This document shows, piece by piece, positions 11,501-21,364 of a DNA stretch of 64,000 bases. Each line of letters starts with the position of its first letter. The first letter of the stretch is position 1. The translations under genes were made by a program, and so were the position numbers. The notes below the pieces were generated by a model. That model was not told where the DNA came from. It saw nothing but the letters and a program-made list of their open reading frames with translations, and made no database searches. Source of the stretch: Doris montereyensis (lineage: Eukaryota; Mollusca; Gastropoda; Nudibranchia; Dorididae); contig JAXRKP010000033.1 of the NCBI GenBank assembly GCA_037039925.1, positions 540,713 to 604,712 of the forward strand. The letters run 5' to 3'.

Positions 11501-14500
11501 TGCAGTAAGTCTATATTTTCCCATGCAGTAAGTGTATACATTTTCCCATGCAGTAAGTGTTTACATTTTCCCATGCAGTAAGTATTTATGTTTTCCCATG
11601 CAGTAAGTGCTTGTGTTTTCCCATGCTGTAACTGTCAATGTTTCCCAAGCACCTAGTGTTGATCTTTTCCAAACAATAACTGTTTACGTTTCCTCAAGCG
11701 GTGAGTGTTGATTTTTCCAAAGCCGTAAATGTTAAATTTTCCCAGACAGGAAGTATTTAATTTACGTTTCCCCAAGCAGCAAATGTTTACATTTCTCAAA
11801 CTGCTCTCTTTCTTTATCAGTTCCCATTCTACCTTCGGCTGTATGGGTTTAGATGCCTGAAATGATCTTTCTCCAGGCTACCCTGTCATGAAATTTTCTG
11901 TTTCATTCTGTGAAGGTTCAATTTCTTTTAATTAGTGCCTCTTTTATATCTTCTTCTCACTTTCTCTAAGGTCTGCCCTTTGGTTTTTTACCTAAGGCTT
12001 TAGCACTGTATACTGCTATTTATTCATTCTGTTTGCATGCCCAAACCATCTGAATTATTTATTTCTATATTAGTTATTATGCCATCTGCTTTTGGTTTGA
12101 TCTCTTAGAGTTGTGTTTGTAATTTTGTCTCTTAGTTTTTCCTACTACTCTTCTTAGATATTTCATTTTAGCTGCTTGTACTCTACTTTATTATTGGGGA
12201 ACTTGGTTGTCAAGAGGCAAGGTGTTGGCCTCTCAACCAAAGGTAGTGGGTTGGAGTCAAATCATTATCCCACTTGCCGTCATGTGTCAAATGATTGTCC
12301 CACTTGTCGTCATGTGTCAAATCATTGTCCCACTTGCTGTCATGTATCAAATCATTGTCCTACTTGCTGTCATGTATCAAATCATTGTCCTACTTGCTGT
12401 CTTGTATCAAATCATTGTCCTACTTGCTGTCTTGTATCAAATCATTGTCCTACTTGCTGTCTTGTATCAAATCATTGTCCTACTTGCTGTCTTGTGTCAA
12501 ATGATTGTCCTACTTGCTGTCTTGTATCAAATCATTGTCCTACTTGCTGTCTTGTATCAAATCATTGTCCTACTTGCTGTCATGTATCAAATCATTGTCC
12601 TACTTGCTGTCTTGTATCAAATGATTGTCCTACTTGCTGTCTTGTGTCAAATGATTGTCCTAATTGCTGTCTTGTATCAAATCATTGTCCTACTTGCTGT
12701 CTTGTATCAAATCGTTGTCCTACTTGCTGTCTTGTATCAAATCATTGTCCTACTTGCTGTCTTGTATCAAATCATTGTCCTACTTGCTGTCTTGTGTCAA
12801 ATGATTGTCCTAATTGCTGTCATGTATCAAATCATTGTTGTACTTGCTGTCATGTATCAAATCATTGTCCTACTTGCTGTCTTGTGTCAAATGATTGTCC
12901 TAATTGCTGTCTTGTATCAAATCATTGTCCTACTTGCTGTCTTGTATCAAATCATTGTCCTACTTGCTGTCTTGTGTCAAATGATTGTCCTACTTGCTGT
13001 CTTGTATCAAATCATTGTCCTAATTGCTGTCTTGTATCAAATCATTGTCCTACTTGCTGTCTTGTATCAAATCATTGTCCTACTTGCTGTCTTGTGTCAA
13101 ATGATTGTCCTACTTGCTGTCTTGTATCAAATCATTGTCCTAATTGCTGTCATGTATCAAATCATTGTTGTACTTGCTGTCATGTATCAAATCATTGTCC
13201 TACTTGCTGTCTTGTGTCAAATGATTGTCCTAATTGCTGTCTTGTATCAAATCATTGTCCTACTTGCTGTCATGTATCAAATCAGTGTCGCACTTGCTTT
13301 TTGTTTAGTTTTAATTTTATTGTCTTTATTTTTCATCAGGAAAAGGAGATTTTCTAATGAAAAATTGGGAGAACAATAAAAGAATATAAATATGAGTCCA
13401 AAGAGTCGTGTTATGGCGGTCAATTATGTTTTATCTTATCTTGTCTTATCTTGTTTTATCTTATCTATCCTTTGCCCAGACATCGTGCTTCAAAATAAAA
13501 GTCATCCACATCCACATCAACAGTGGCAGGCCATAGACTGTTGTAACAGCACCAGTGCAACTCACCTGTGTTTCCTGTACCACACCAAGAAAAGTGCTGA
13601 TACGGTGAGACACGGAGGGCAAGAGTTCTGTCTTCTTCATGCTTTCACCAAGTACCGTTGTTCCTTTGTCTTTTAAAAAACATCAGATCTACAAATAATT
13701 GTGGAAAGCTTAAAATTTAGGTTTTGATTTAACTTAGGCCTAGCAGAGTGCAACAGGCCAGACAAAGTGCTATGAACAAGACTTGCTTCATTTTCAATTT
13801 GCTACATCTTTCACGAGCAATGAAAATCGTTCGTAAACGGGAGGATATCAGTTTACCAAAAGCAAGAAATTGATTAGTTTAAAATGGTGTTGCCCTTTGG
13901 TCTTCTTAGTTGCGATAGACGTGTCACACTTTTTTGTCTGAATCATGTTAGTTGATTGGGATAAGTTGTCTGCCAGTGCAATGCTCGTTGGATCAACCAG
14001 GGGACAGTGGTGACAGTGGATATGACTTAAGGTGCCAGTGGATATGACTTAAGGTGATAGTGGGTATGACCTTCAGGTGACAATGATTAAGACTTCAGGT
14101 GACAATGGTTATGACTTCAGGTGACTGTGGATTTGACCTTCCGGTGACAGTGGATGTGACTTAAAGTGACCATAGATATGACTTAAGGTGACAGTGGTCA
14201 TAACTTCAGGGGACAGTTGATATGACTTAAGGTGACAGTGGTCATAACTTCAGGGGACAGTTGATATGACTTAGGGTGACAGTGGTCATAACTTCAGGGG
14301 ACAGTTGATATGACTTAAGGTGACAGTGGTCATAACTTAAGGTGACTGTGGATTTGACCTTCCGGTCACAGTGGATATGACCTTCAGGGGACAATAGTTC
14401 TGACTTCAAGCGACTGTGCATTTGACCTTCAGGTGACAGTGGATGTGACTTAAAGTGACCATAGATATGACTTAAGATGACAGTGGTTATGACTTAAGGT

Positions 14501-17500
14501 GACAGTGGTTATGACTTAAGGTGACAGTGGTTATGACTTTAGGTGACTGGATTTGACCTTCAGGCCTTCAGATGACAGTGGATATGACTTCAGAGACTGT
14601 GGATATGACCTTCAGGTGACAGTGGATATGACCTTCAGGTGACAGTAGATATGACTTCAGGTGACTGTTGATTTGACCTTCACGTTACAGTAGAAAGGAT
14701 TTAAAGTGATAGTGGAAATGACTTACTGTGACAGTGGAACTGGACTCAGGTGACAGTGGAAATGACTTTAGGTGACAATGGTTATGACCTTCAGGTGACT
14801 GTTGATTTCACTTCAGGTGACAATGGTTATGACTTCAGGTAACTTTTGATTTCACCTTCAGATGACATTGAAAATAACTTCAGGTGGCCATGATTATGAC
14901 CTTCAGGTGGCTGTTGATTTCACTTCAGGTGACAGTTGAAATGACTTCAGATGACAGTGGAAATTACTTCAGGTGACAATGGTTATGGCTTCAGATGAGA
15001 ATGGTTGTGACCTTTAGGTTACTGTTGATTTAATTTTAGATGAATGGGGAAATCACTTGATTTCACTTCAGGTGACAGTGGAAATGACTTCACGTGACAG
15101 TGGAAATGACTTCAGATGACAATTGCTATGACCTTCAGGTTACTGTTGATGTGATCTTCAGGTGACAGTGAAAATGACTTCAGATCACAGTTGAAATGAC
15201 TCCAGATGACAATAGTTATCACTTCAGAGGACAGTGGACAGGTGACAGTGTTAATGACTTCAGTGGATAATAGAAATGACTTCAGGTGACACTGGAAATG
15301 ACTTCAGGTAACAATGGTTATGACTTCAGAGGACAATCGAAATGACTTCAGGTGACGGTGGAAATGACTTCAGATGACAGTGGAAGTGACTTCAGGTGTC
15401 AATGTTTGTGACTTAAGATAACAGTGAAACGACTTCAGGTGATAATGGTTATGACTTCAGATGACATTGGAAATGACTTCAGGTGACAGTTGAAATGACC
15501 TTCAGGTTACTGTTGATTTCACCTTCAGGTGACAGTGGAAATGACTTCAGATGACAGTTAAAATGACTCCAGATGACAATAGTTATGGCTTCAGACAATG
15601 GAAATGACTTCGGATGAAAGTGTTAATGACATCAGGGGAAATGACTTCAGGTGACACTGTTAATGACTTCAGGTGACAATGGAAATGACTCCAGATGACA
15701 ATAGTTATGACTTCAGACGACAATGGAAATGAATTCAGGTGACAGTGGAAATGACTTCAGATGACAGTGGATATGACTTCAGGTAACAGTTGAAATGACT
15801 CCAGATGACAGTGGAAATGACTTGAGCTGACAATGTTTAAGATTTAAGATGACAGTGGAAATGACTTCAGGTGACAATGGTTATGACTATGACTTTCAGG
15901 TTACTGTTGATTCCACCTTCAAGTGACAATGAAAATGACTTCAGGTGACAGTGGAAATAGCTTCAGGTGACAATGGTTATGACTTCAGATGACAAGGGAA
16001 ATGACTTCAGGTGATGGTGGAAATGACTTCAGATGATATTGGAAAGGACTTGAGCTGGCAATGGTTATGATTTCAGATGACAGTGGAAATGACTTCAGGT
16101 GACAATGGTTATGAGTTAAGATGACAGGGGAAATGGCTTCAGGTGACAGTGGAAAGGACTTCAGATGACAGTGGAAATAACTTCAGGTGACAGTGGAAAT
16201 GACTTACGGTGACAGTGGAAATGGCTTGAGGTGACAATGGAAATGATTTCAGGTAACGGTGGAAATGACTTCAGGTGACAATGGAAATGGCTCCAGATGA
16301 CAATAGTTATGACTTTAGATGACAGTGGAAATGACTTCAGATGACAGTGGTAAGGACTTCAGGTGGCAGTTGAAATGACTCCAGATGACAGTGGAAATAA
16401 CTTCAGGTGACCGTGGAAATGACTTCAGGTGACAATGGAAATGACTTCAGGTAACAGTGGAAATGACTTCAGGTGAGAATGGTTATGACCTTCAGGTTAC
16501 TGTTGATTTCACCTTCAGGTGACAGTGAAATGAGTTCAGATGAGACTGGTTATGACTTCAGGGTGCTGTTGATTTCACCTTCAGGTGACAGTGGAAATGA
16601 CTTCAGATAACAGGGGAAATGACTTAAGGTGACAATGGTTATGACTAATATGACCTTCAGGTTACTGTTGATTTCACGTCAGTTGCCAGTGGAAATGACT
16701 CCAGATGACAATAGTTATGACTTCAGATGACAGTGGAAATGACTTCAGGTGACAGTGTTAATGACTTCAGGCGACAATGGAAATGGCTCCAGATGACAAT
16801 AGTTATGACTTCAGATGACGGTGGAAATGACTTCAGATGACAGTGGAAAGGACTTTAGGTAGCAGTTGAAATGACTCCAGACAGGGATAATGACTTCAGG
16901 TGACAGTGGAAATGACTTCAGGTGACAATGGTTATGACTATGACTTTCAGGTTACTGTTGATTCCACCTTCAAGTGACAGAGAAAATGACTTCAGGTAAC
17001 AGTGAAAATGGACAATGGTTATGACCTTCAGGTTACTGTTGATTTCACTTCAGTTGCCAGTGGAAATGACTCCAGGTGACAATGGCTATGACTTCAGGTG
17101 ACAGTGTTAAGGACTTCAGTTGACAGTGAAAATGACTTCAGAAATTACAGTGGAAATGACTCCAGGTGACAGTGGAAATGACTTCAGGTAACAATGGAAA
17201 TGACACCAGGTGAAAGTGGAAATGACTCCATGTGACAGTGGAAAGGACTTCAGGAGACAATGGTTATGACTTTCAGGTGACTTGATTTCACCTTCAGGTG
17301 ACAGTGGAAATGACTCCAGGTGACAGTGAAAATGACTTCAAGTGATGGTTGATACGACCTTCAGGGGACGGTGGATGTGACTGGTCTGAATTTTGCCTTT
17401 TCAGAGTATGTTGGTATTGGCATGGAGGAAAAAGAAGGGATTTAATTTGTTGATTCGTTGTTTTCATTCCATGGAGAATTGAAAATGTTCACATCAACAC

Positions 17501-20030
17501 ATCCACATTTTTTAACTTAAAGTTCTTCTTTCCTCTTGCATTATAATGAGTCTGAGTTGTTGTGTACTCTTGGGAGAGCCGGCCTGGACTTGGTGACCAT
17601 CATGCTTACTAAGCCTCAGATGGCTAAAGGATGGCAAGTGGAAACTTGTGGTTCAGTTTCCTTATACAGATGTGTAGCAATTGAAAGTTACGCTTGTGAA
17701 TCAAAAGCTGGTTACATCAAAGTTGCTTTCTGACTAATACTTTTGGTTGAATAGAAAATCTTGTGAATGTTCTGATGACTTGAGGAGGTGACGAGATAGG
17801 CTTCACGATGGCAGTTGTTAAAAGAATGTATTTGTGTGTTGATGCTAGAAATTCTTAAAACATATGGCAACAATTCATACAAGAAATGACGGTCAAGAAA
17901 AACTTAATGAAAAAGCAGTGTAAGATTTTGGATGCTGACGAAAAGCTTTGTTAACAAAAACCCAAGCCAAGAATATTTGTCATTGAACTACCCCTGCCTA
18001 TCAGCAGACAAGTTTTTATTTAATGTTTTTCATCTTTTTGTCACCAAGAAATATGCGTGCTTGCCAGCTAGGCGCGCCACAGATCGGCCGGTGTGCCGAT
18101 TACAAAGTGACTGCTACGTTCCCAAGGCGGAGGCGGCCTGTGTGTACCCCGCCATTGACAATGTCACCAAACTGCTGCGTGTGTCTCATGGCCAACGCCC
18201 ACCCCTGCTCTTCCTAGGCCATCCCCTGCACCTGTATTACTCTGGTAAGGAAATTCTTGTGGCAAGAGTCATATTCTGTCAAGGCCTGTATACCCATAGG
18301 CCAGAGCTTGTCCTAGTTTCTGTAGTGTCAAACTGAACAGGGGAAAGTACAGTTGATTTGAGTTATAATGAGTAGTACTTGGTTTATCATAAGTAGGACT
18401 TGATTGTAATTTAATGCATTTGTAAGTTGTTCAAGTTTGTGTGTCAGTATATTATCATACCATGAAGCTATATCACGACTTCTTTAAAAGTGGCCTAGAT
18501 TGTCCAATACCTAGCAGTTCATTTCAAATGTTAGTTTTATTTTCTTCATTTTGTTTTTTGTTTCTTCCTTTTCAGTGTCGTTGAGCAACTATGTGCCAAA
18601 AAGTTCATTCATTCCGTTAAACCTGCCCTTTGTCATAGAAACATTTTGCAAGTATCCTTTTGGTGACTAGTATCACACTGTACCTGCTTTAAAAGGTCTA
18701 TACAAACATGTCAAGTTTGATTTATTTGTCAAGTTTTTTATTTTATTTTTCACTAACGTTCAGATGAATACAAAAATAAGTCAAATAATTATTATTATTT
18801 TTTTTACGTCAAACTATATCATTGTGTCAAACTAGTCCAACTGTCCTTTACACATACAGATATCATTGTGTCTAAATAGTCCAACTGTCCTCCATACATA
18901 CACATATATCATTGTGTCTAAATAGTCCAACTGTCCTCCATACATACACACATATCATTGTGTCTAAATAGTCCAACTGTCCTCCATACATACACATATA
19001 TCAATGTATCAAACTAGTCCGATGTTCCCCATACACGCATGTATCATTAAGTCTAACGAGTTCAGTGTTCCCCCATACACAGATATCATTGTGTCTAACT
19101 AATCCAATGTTTCCCCATACACACATAAATAATTGTGTCTAACTAGTCCAATGTTCCCCCATACACACAGATATCATTGTGTCTAACTAGTCCAATGTTC
19201 CCCCATACACACAGATATCAATGTGTCTAACTAGTCCAATGTTCCCCCATACACACAGATATCATTGTGTCTAACTAGTCCAATGTTCCCCCATACACAC
19301 AGATATCAATGTGTCAAACTAGTCCAATGATATTCCAATGTTCCCCCATACACACATATATCAATGTGTCAAACTAGTCCAATGTTCCCCCCATACACAC
19401 AGATATCAATGTATCTAAGTAGTCCAATGTTCCCCCATACACATATGTATCAATGTGTCAAACTGTCCAATGTTCCCCCATCATATATATCAACTAAGTA
19501 GTCCAATATTCCCCATACCCATATCATTGTGTCAACAGTCCAATATCATCAATGTGTCAAACTAGTCCAATGTTCCATACCCAGATATACTAACACAATG
19601 TTCCCCATACACACAGATATCAATGTGTCAAACTAGTCCAATGTTCCCCCATACACACATATATAAATGTGTTTAACTAGTCCAATGTTCCCCATACACA
19701 CATATATACACACATATATAAATGTGTCTAACTAGTCCAATGTTCCTCCATACACACATATATATCATTGTGTCTAACTAGTCCAATGTTCCCCCATACA
19801 CACAGATATCATTGTGTCAAACCAGTCCAAAGATATCCCCCATACATACTCACATCAATGTATCAAAATTTCCTTAACCAACATCTCTAGATACATTGTC
19901 TCTTTGTCTGGGGCTAACTGGTCCAATTCTCAACATTGTGTCAAACCAGTGCTATGGATTGGACATCGGACAGTACATTTGCCATGCATTCATTGAATTG
20001 GCTCTCCGTCCGTTCGTACCTGATCCCCAG
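5464..20030 (+). CDS. MBTPS2: MBTPS2-like site-2 protease, nine exons, C-terminus missing
   Basis: Membrane-bound transcription factor site-2 protease (peptidase family M50A) of the Golgi. It makes the second, intramembrane cut in SREBP and ATF6 after site-1 protease. Exons are 5464-5538, 6811-7080, 7788-7891, 10286-10532, 11022-11202, 13480-13604, 18049-18244, 18576-18651 and 19891-20030. All have GT/AG borders and compatible phases. The order of features matches the family: an N-terminal membrane anchor, the HEIGH zinc motif (exon 3), an [16 protein letters not shown] segment (exon 4), a Cys-rich lumenal/PDZ region (exons 5-7), and the last conserved membrane block (exons 8-9). Coding sequence totals about 1414 nt (~470 codons) against about 519 residues in human. 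Exon 9 is frame-broken and the final exon was not located. The large introns are mostly minisatellite. Confidence 0.93.
5880..6050 (-). mobile_element. tRNA-derived SINE, reverse orientation
   Basis: Read on the - strand, it starts GGCGTCGGTGATCAAGCTG, has a B-box-like AGTTTCGAATTC, and continues into a GTGCTCCTTGGGAAA-type core that is common in invertebrate SINEs. It lies in MBTPS2 intron 1. Confidence 0.6.
6305..6410 (+). mobile_element. tRNA-derived SINE, forward orientation
   Basis: It contains a B-box-like CCAGGGTTCAAATCCTAG followed by a TGTACCTTCCGAAAGACAC core resembling the core of the inverted SINE at 5880. It is in MBTPS2 intron 1. The 5' half is degenerate. Confidence 0.55.
6811..7080 (+). 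CDS. MBTPS2: MBTPS2 exon 2
   Basis: 90 codons after the acceptor CTCCAG and before the donor GTGAGT. It includes [20 protein letters not shown], matching the conserved cytosolic 'W-T-FNR-F---G' region, and then a membrane span ([20 protein letters not shown]). Phase 0 at both ends. No frame damage. Confidence 0.92.
7788..7891 (+). CDS. MBTPS2: MBTPS2 exon 3 (HEIGH zinc active site)
   Basis: The translation [19 protein letters not shown] leads into [20 protein letters not shown] is the HExxH metalloprotease motif. In this family the two histidines bind zinc and the glutamate activates water. Acceptor CCAACAG, donor TTAG|GTAAGA. It ends two bases into an Arg codon completed by exon 4. A 43-44-bp minisatellite begins only a few bases after the donor. 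Confidence 0.95.
7894..8890 (+). repeat. ~43-bp minisatellite in MBTPS2 intron 3, abutting the exon 3 donor
   Basis: More than 20 variant copies of a unit reading GACATTTTTATCTAGTTAAT then CTAGGTGTCAGTTGTGTTTT and a few more bases. The first unit starts at about 7896, immediately after the donor GTAA, so the splice-site sequence is effectively its left edge. Many units carry small indels. Confidence 0.95.
9008..9556 (+). repeat. ~26-bp minisatellite (GGAAGCTGTTTGAGATCAGG), intron 3
   Basis: About 21 copies of GGAAGCTGTTTGAGATCAGG followed by TAGAAA or TAAAAA. Variants alternate ATCAGG/ATGAGG. The - strand reading frame through it is a repeat artefact. Confidence 0.95.
10178..10285 (+). other. 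82-bp tandem duplication of the exon 4 acceptor and 5' end
   Basis: An upstream copy of the exon 4 start lies exactly 82 bp before the real one. It has the same TTCACAG acceptor (ending 10203) and the same following sequence. Translated, the copy gives [16 protein letters not shown], against [16 protein letters not shown] in exon 4. Because 82 is not a multiple of three, splicing to the upstream acceptor would frameshift exon 4, so this is a decoy or dead copy. Confidence 0.85.
10286..10532 (+). CDS. MBTPS2: MBTPS2 exon 4
   Basis: The first base completes the Arg codon from exon 3. 82 codons follow, beginning [20 protein letters not shown] and including [15 protein letters not shown], then a membrane span ([15 protein letters not shown]). 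It ends DVVE|GTAAGA. It closely follows the site-2 protease family. The start was chosen over the 82-bp upstream copy because only this one keeps frame. Confidence 0.95.
10575..10720 (+). mobile_element. LINE 3' fragment in intron 4
   Basis: The translation [20 protein letters not shown] has the carboxy-terminal 'LRLWN-LP' style of CR1/Jockey ORF2. A similar piece is at 41150-41250 (+). After it (about 10690-10985) come degenerate repeats built on CTTATACATTATTTCTGTCC and CTTGTACAGT. Confidence 0.5.
11022..11202 (+). CDS. MBTPS2: MBTPS2 exon 5 (PDZ-like lumenal region)
   Basis: Begins [20 protein letters not shown], then [14 protein letters not shown]. This is the conserved 'S-GPRGL-VGD-VT---DC-V----DW--CL' segment of the family's PDZ-like insertion. 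Acceptor ATCCATAG, donor AAACA|GTAAGT, phase 1. The donor is itself the first unit of the minisatellite that fills the start of intron 5. Confidence 0.93.
11196..11800 (+). repeat. ~26-bp minisatellite made of splice-donor-like units
   Basis: About 16 clear copies of GCAGTAAGTGTTTACGTTTT then CCCAT run from the exon 5 donor to about 11630, with degenerate copies to about 11800. Each unit contains CAGTAAGT or a one-base variant, the optimal 5' splice-site consensus. The authentic exon 5 donor aligns as unit 1. Confidence 0.9.
12191..12262 (+). mobile_element. tRNA-derived SINE head (copy 2)
   Basis: It shares CAAGAGGCAAGGTGTTGGCC and CTCTCAACCAAAGGTAG with the copy at 4185. A B-box-like GTGGGTTGGAGTC follows. 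The next bases form the first unit of the adjacent 30-bp array, so that array probably arose from the SINE's tail. In MBTPS2 intron 5. Confidence 0.55.
12257..13290 (+). repeat. 30-bp minisatellite (TCAAATCATTGTCCTACTTG)
   Basis: About 34 copies of TCAAATCATTGTCCTACTTG then CTGTCTTGTA. The unit is exactly ten codons and contains no stop in two frames, producing open frames of about 390 residues (e.g. [10 protein letters not shown] repeated). These lie inside an MBTPS2 intron and are not genes. Higher-order blocks are visible: a multi-unit motif containing 'ATTGTTG' recurs near 12835 and 13165. Confidence 0.95.
13480..13604 (+). CDS. MBTPS2: MBTPS2 exon 6
   Basis: Two bases complete the Asn codon from exon 5. 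The exon then encodes a His/Gln-rich stretch and [20 protein letters not shown], matching the family's 'ECCN--S-TD-CF-Y' Cys motif. Acceptor TTTGCCCAG, donor ACG|GTGAGA. No frame damage. Confidence 0.92.
14010..17380 (+). repeat. 3.4-kb degenerate ~22-bp minisatellite in MBTPS2 intron 6
   Basis: About 150 variants of GTGACAGTGGAAATGACTTC then AG. Substitutions are common (GACAATGGTTATGAC, CTGTTGATTTCACCTTCAG) and suggest mixed sub-arrays. It is strongly diverged compared with the 36-bp array at 57185, implying greater age or weaker homogenisation. Confidence 0.95.
18049..18244 (+). CDS. MBTPS2: MBTPS2 exon 7
   Basis: Begins [20 protein letters not shown] and ends [11 protein letters not shown], matching the family's 'CLPAR-A------CR---DC' and 'GHPLHLHYTV' blocks. 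The acceptor is TCACCAAG. The donor G|GTAAGG is in phase 1. No frame damage. Confidence 0.93.
18576..18651 (+). CDS. MBTPS2: MBTPS2 exon 8
   Basis: Encodes [20 protein letters not shown] then IETFCK, equivalent to the family's 'VSI-SF-PR----SIDLPVVVETFVKY' segment. Acceptor CTTTTCAG, donor TGCAA|GTATCC (phase 2), completed by the first base of exon 9. The short exon is intact. Confidence 0.88.
18822..19880 (+). repeat. ~44-bp minisatellite in MBTPS2 intron 8, running up to exon 9
   Basis: Roughly 22 copies of CATTGTGTCTAACTAGTCCA then ATGTTCCCCCATACACACAG and ATAT. Related words (CTAACTGGTCCAATTCTC, CATTGTGTCAAACCAGT) occur inside exon 9 itself, so array and exon share sequence. Confidence 0.92.
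19891..20030 (+). CDS. MBTPS2: MBTPS2 exon 9 (last membrane block), frame-broken
   Basis: Starts K-YIVSLSGA in the frame set by exon 8, then the conserved reading continues one frame over as [22 protein letters not shown] and [14 protein letters not shown]. In the exon 8 frame it stops at 19994-19996. The family has 'SGALAI-N-VPC--LDGQ-I', whose Asp is the third zinc ligand. Here small extra-base insertions totalling about 13 nt lie between 19921 and 19970, including one inside the LDG motif (LDIG). The inserted bases make the exon resemble the adjacent intron 8 array. Assembly error, gene conversion from the array, or genuine inactivation are all possible. Confidence 0.8.
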
Positions 20031-20345
20031 GTGAGAAGCTCCATCTACGCGGTGGCAATTATCTTGAACTCTCCTACTGCTGGTCAACGTTATTTTTGCC
20101 ATGTGGACTTTGTTTTTGTGATAAAACATCTTTCTGGTGACCTTCAAGATGTTTGACTTTCATGCTTTGACTTTCGGTGGCAATATGTAACTGGTGTAGA
20201 AAGACATGAATTTAATATTCAACGTATTAAAAGCGTTTCATAGCTGGTAAGGTAATAGAGGACAGACAACAGGTCAAGGTGTCAAAAACGATAATGTTTG
20301 TTATTTTGCTAAGCTGCTCACCTAACTCTCTCTAAGCCTTGGAAA
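20031..20345 (+). other. Downstream of MBTPS2 exon 9; no exon found
   Basis: A strong GTGAGA donor at 20031 implies at least one more exon encoding the final ~35-40 residues. No matching segment was recognised here or in the + strand up to 43 kb. Confidence 0.4.
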
Positions 20346-20640
20346 AAGCAGACGGCATGAGAAACATGATGACCAATGCTCTACATGAAAGGGGTATAGC
20401 AGACGACATAAGAAACATGAAAACCAATGCTCTACTTGAAAGGGATAAAGCAGACGACATCAGAAACATGATGACCAATATTCTACATGAAAGGGGTAAA
20501 GCAGACGATGTCAGAAACATGATGACCAATGCTCTACATGAAAGGGATAAAGAAGCCGACACCAGAAACAGGATGACCAATGCTCTACATAAAAGGGTCA
20601 AGCAGACGACATATGAAACATGACAACCAATGCTCACATG
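20346..20640 (+). repeat. ~51-bp minisatellite, 5-6 copies
   Basis: The unit begins GCAGACGACATAAGAAACAT and continues GATGACCAATGCTCTACATG then AAAGGG. It is open in both strands because 51 is divisible by three. It is not coding. Confidence 0.9.
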
Positions 20641-20729
20641 AAAAGGGTTCAGGTTACGTTTCAAGTGCATTTACAGCTGTCCTGTCTGGAAATTCCAAAG
20701 GGGCAGTTGGGGAAAGCAATCCTGTCAAT

Positions 20730-21010
20730 GTCCTGGTAAGAGCATCATCCACCTGAAAGGGTTTGAGATAGCATCATGTACCTGAAAGGGTTTGAGATGG
20801 CATCATCTACCTGAAAGGGTTTGAGATGGCATCATCTACCTGAAAGGGTTTGAGATGGCATCATCTACCTGAAAGGGTTTGAGATGGCATCATCTACCTG
20901 AAAGGGTTTGAGATGGCATCACCTACCTGACTCTGACAGAAAGGGTGTGAGGTCAATTCTGTAGTGAAAGTGAAAGTAACCCTGACAATTTCCTGGACAG
21001 AAAGGGTTTG
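20730..21010 (+). repeat. ~29-bp minisatellite (CATCATCTACCTGAAAGGGT)
   Basis: About seven near-identical copies of AGGGTTTGAGATGGCATCAT then CTACCTGAA, followed by degenerate copies. An acceptor/donor-bounded stretch just before it (20670-20733, TTTACAG ... CCTG|GTAAGA) was considered as an exon, but its translation has no recognisable similarity. Confidence 0.9.
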
Positions 21011-21364
21011 AGGTGAATTCTGTGGACTGTCTGGAGTTTGATGATTTGAAAGCAGCCAATGTATGACTGAGATTGACTTTTTCCTCTATGCTGGATTGAA
21101 TGACGTAGGATATTCGTCAACTGTCATTAGTTATTTTTGAAGTGTCCTGAATGGAATGATGTTAATGACGTTAAATATTCATCAACTGTCATTAGTTATT
21201 TTGAAGTGCTCAGAATGGAACGATGTTAATGCATATCCAGACCGCTTCCAAGGCATGCAATTTGTTTTTCAACAAACCACTCCAGCCTTAAGATTTTGGT
21301 GAAAAAAAGAGAAGATTATTAAATCAATCAAAGGAAATTAAAATATTCCATCAGAAATGAGTCG

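Noticed and set aside
4185..12262. tRNA genes at 4185, 5880, 6305 and 12191
   Set aside because: A- and B-box-like elements are present, but no complete cloverleaf with acceptor stem can be formed. Shared cores and flanks indicate SINEs.
12176..13379. Two ~390-residue frames with a Cys-rich decapeptide repeat as a metallothionein-like gene
   Set aside because: Same 30-bp repeat in two frames, inside an MBTPS2 intron, with no start context.
20670..20733. Candidate MBTPS2 exon 10 between TTTACAG and GTAAGA
   Set aside because: Too short, no family resemblance in any frame, and it merges into a minisatellite.
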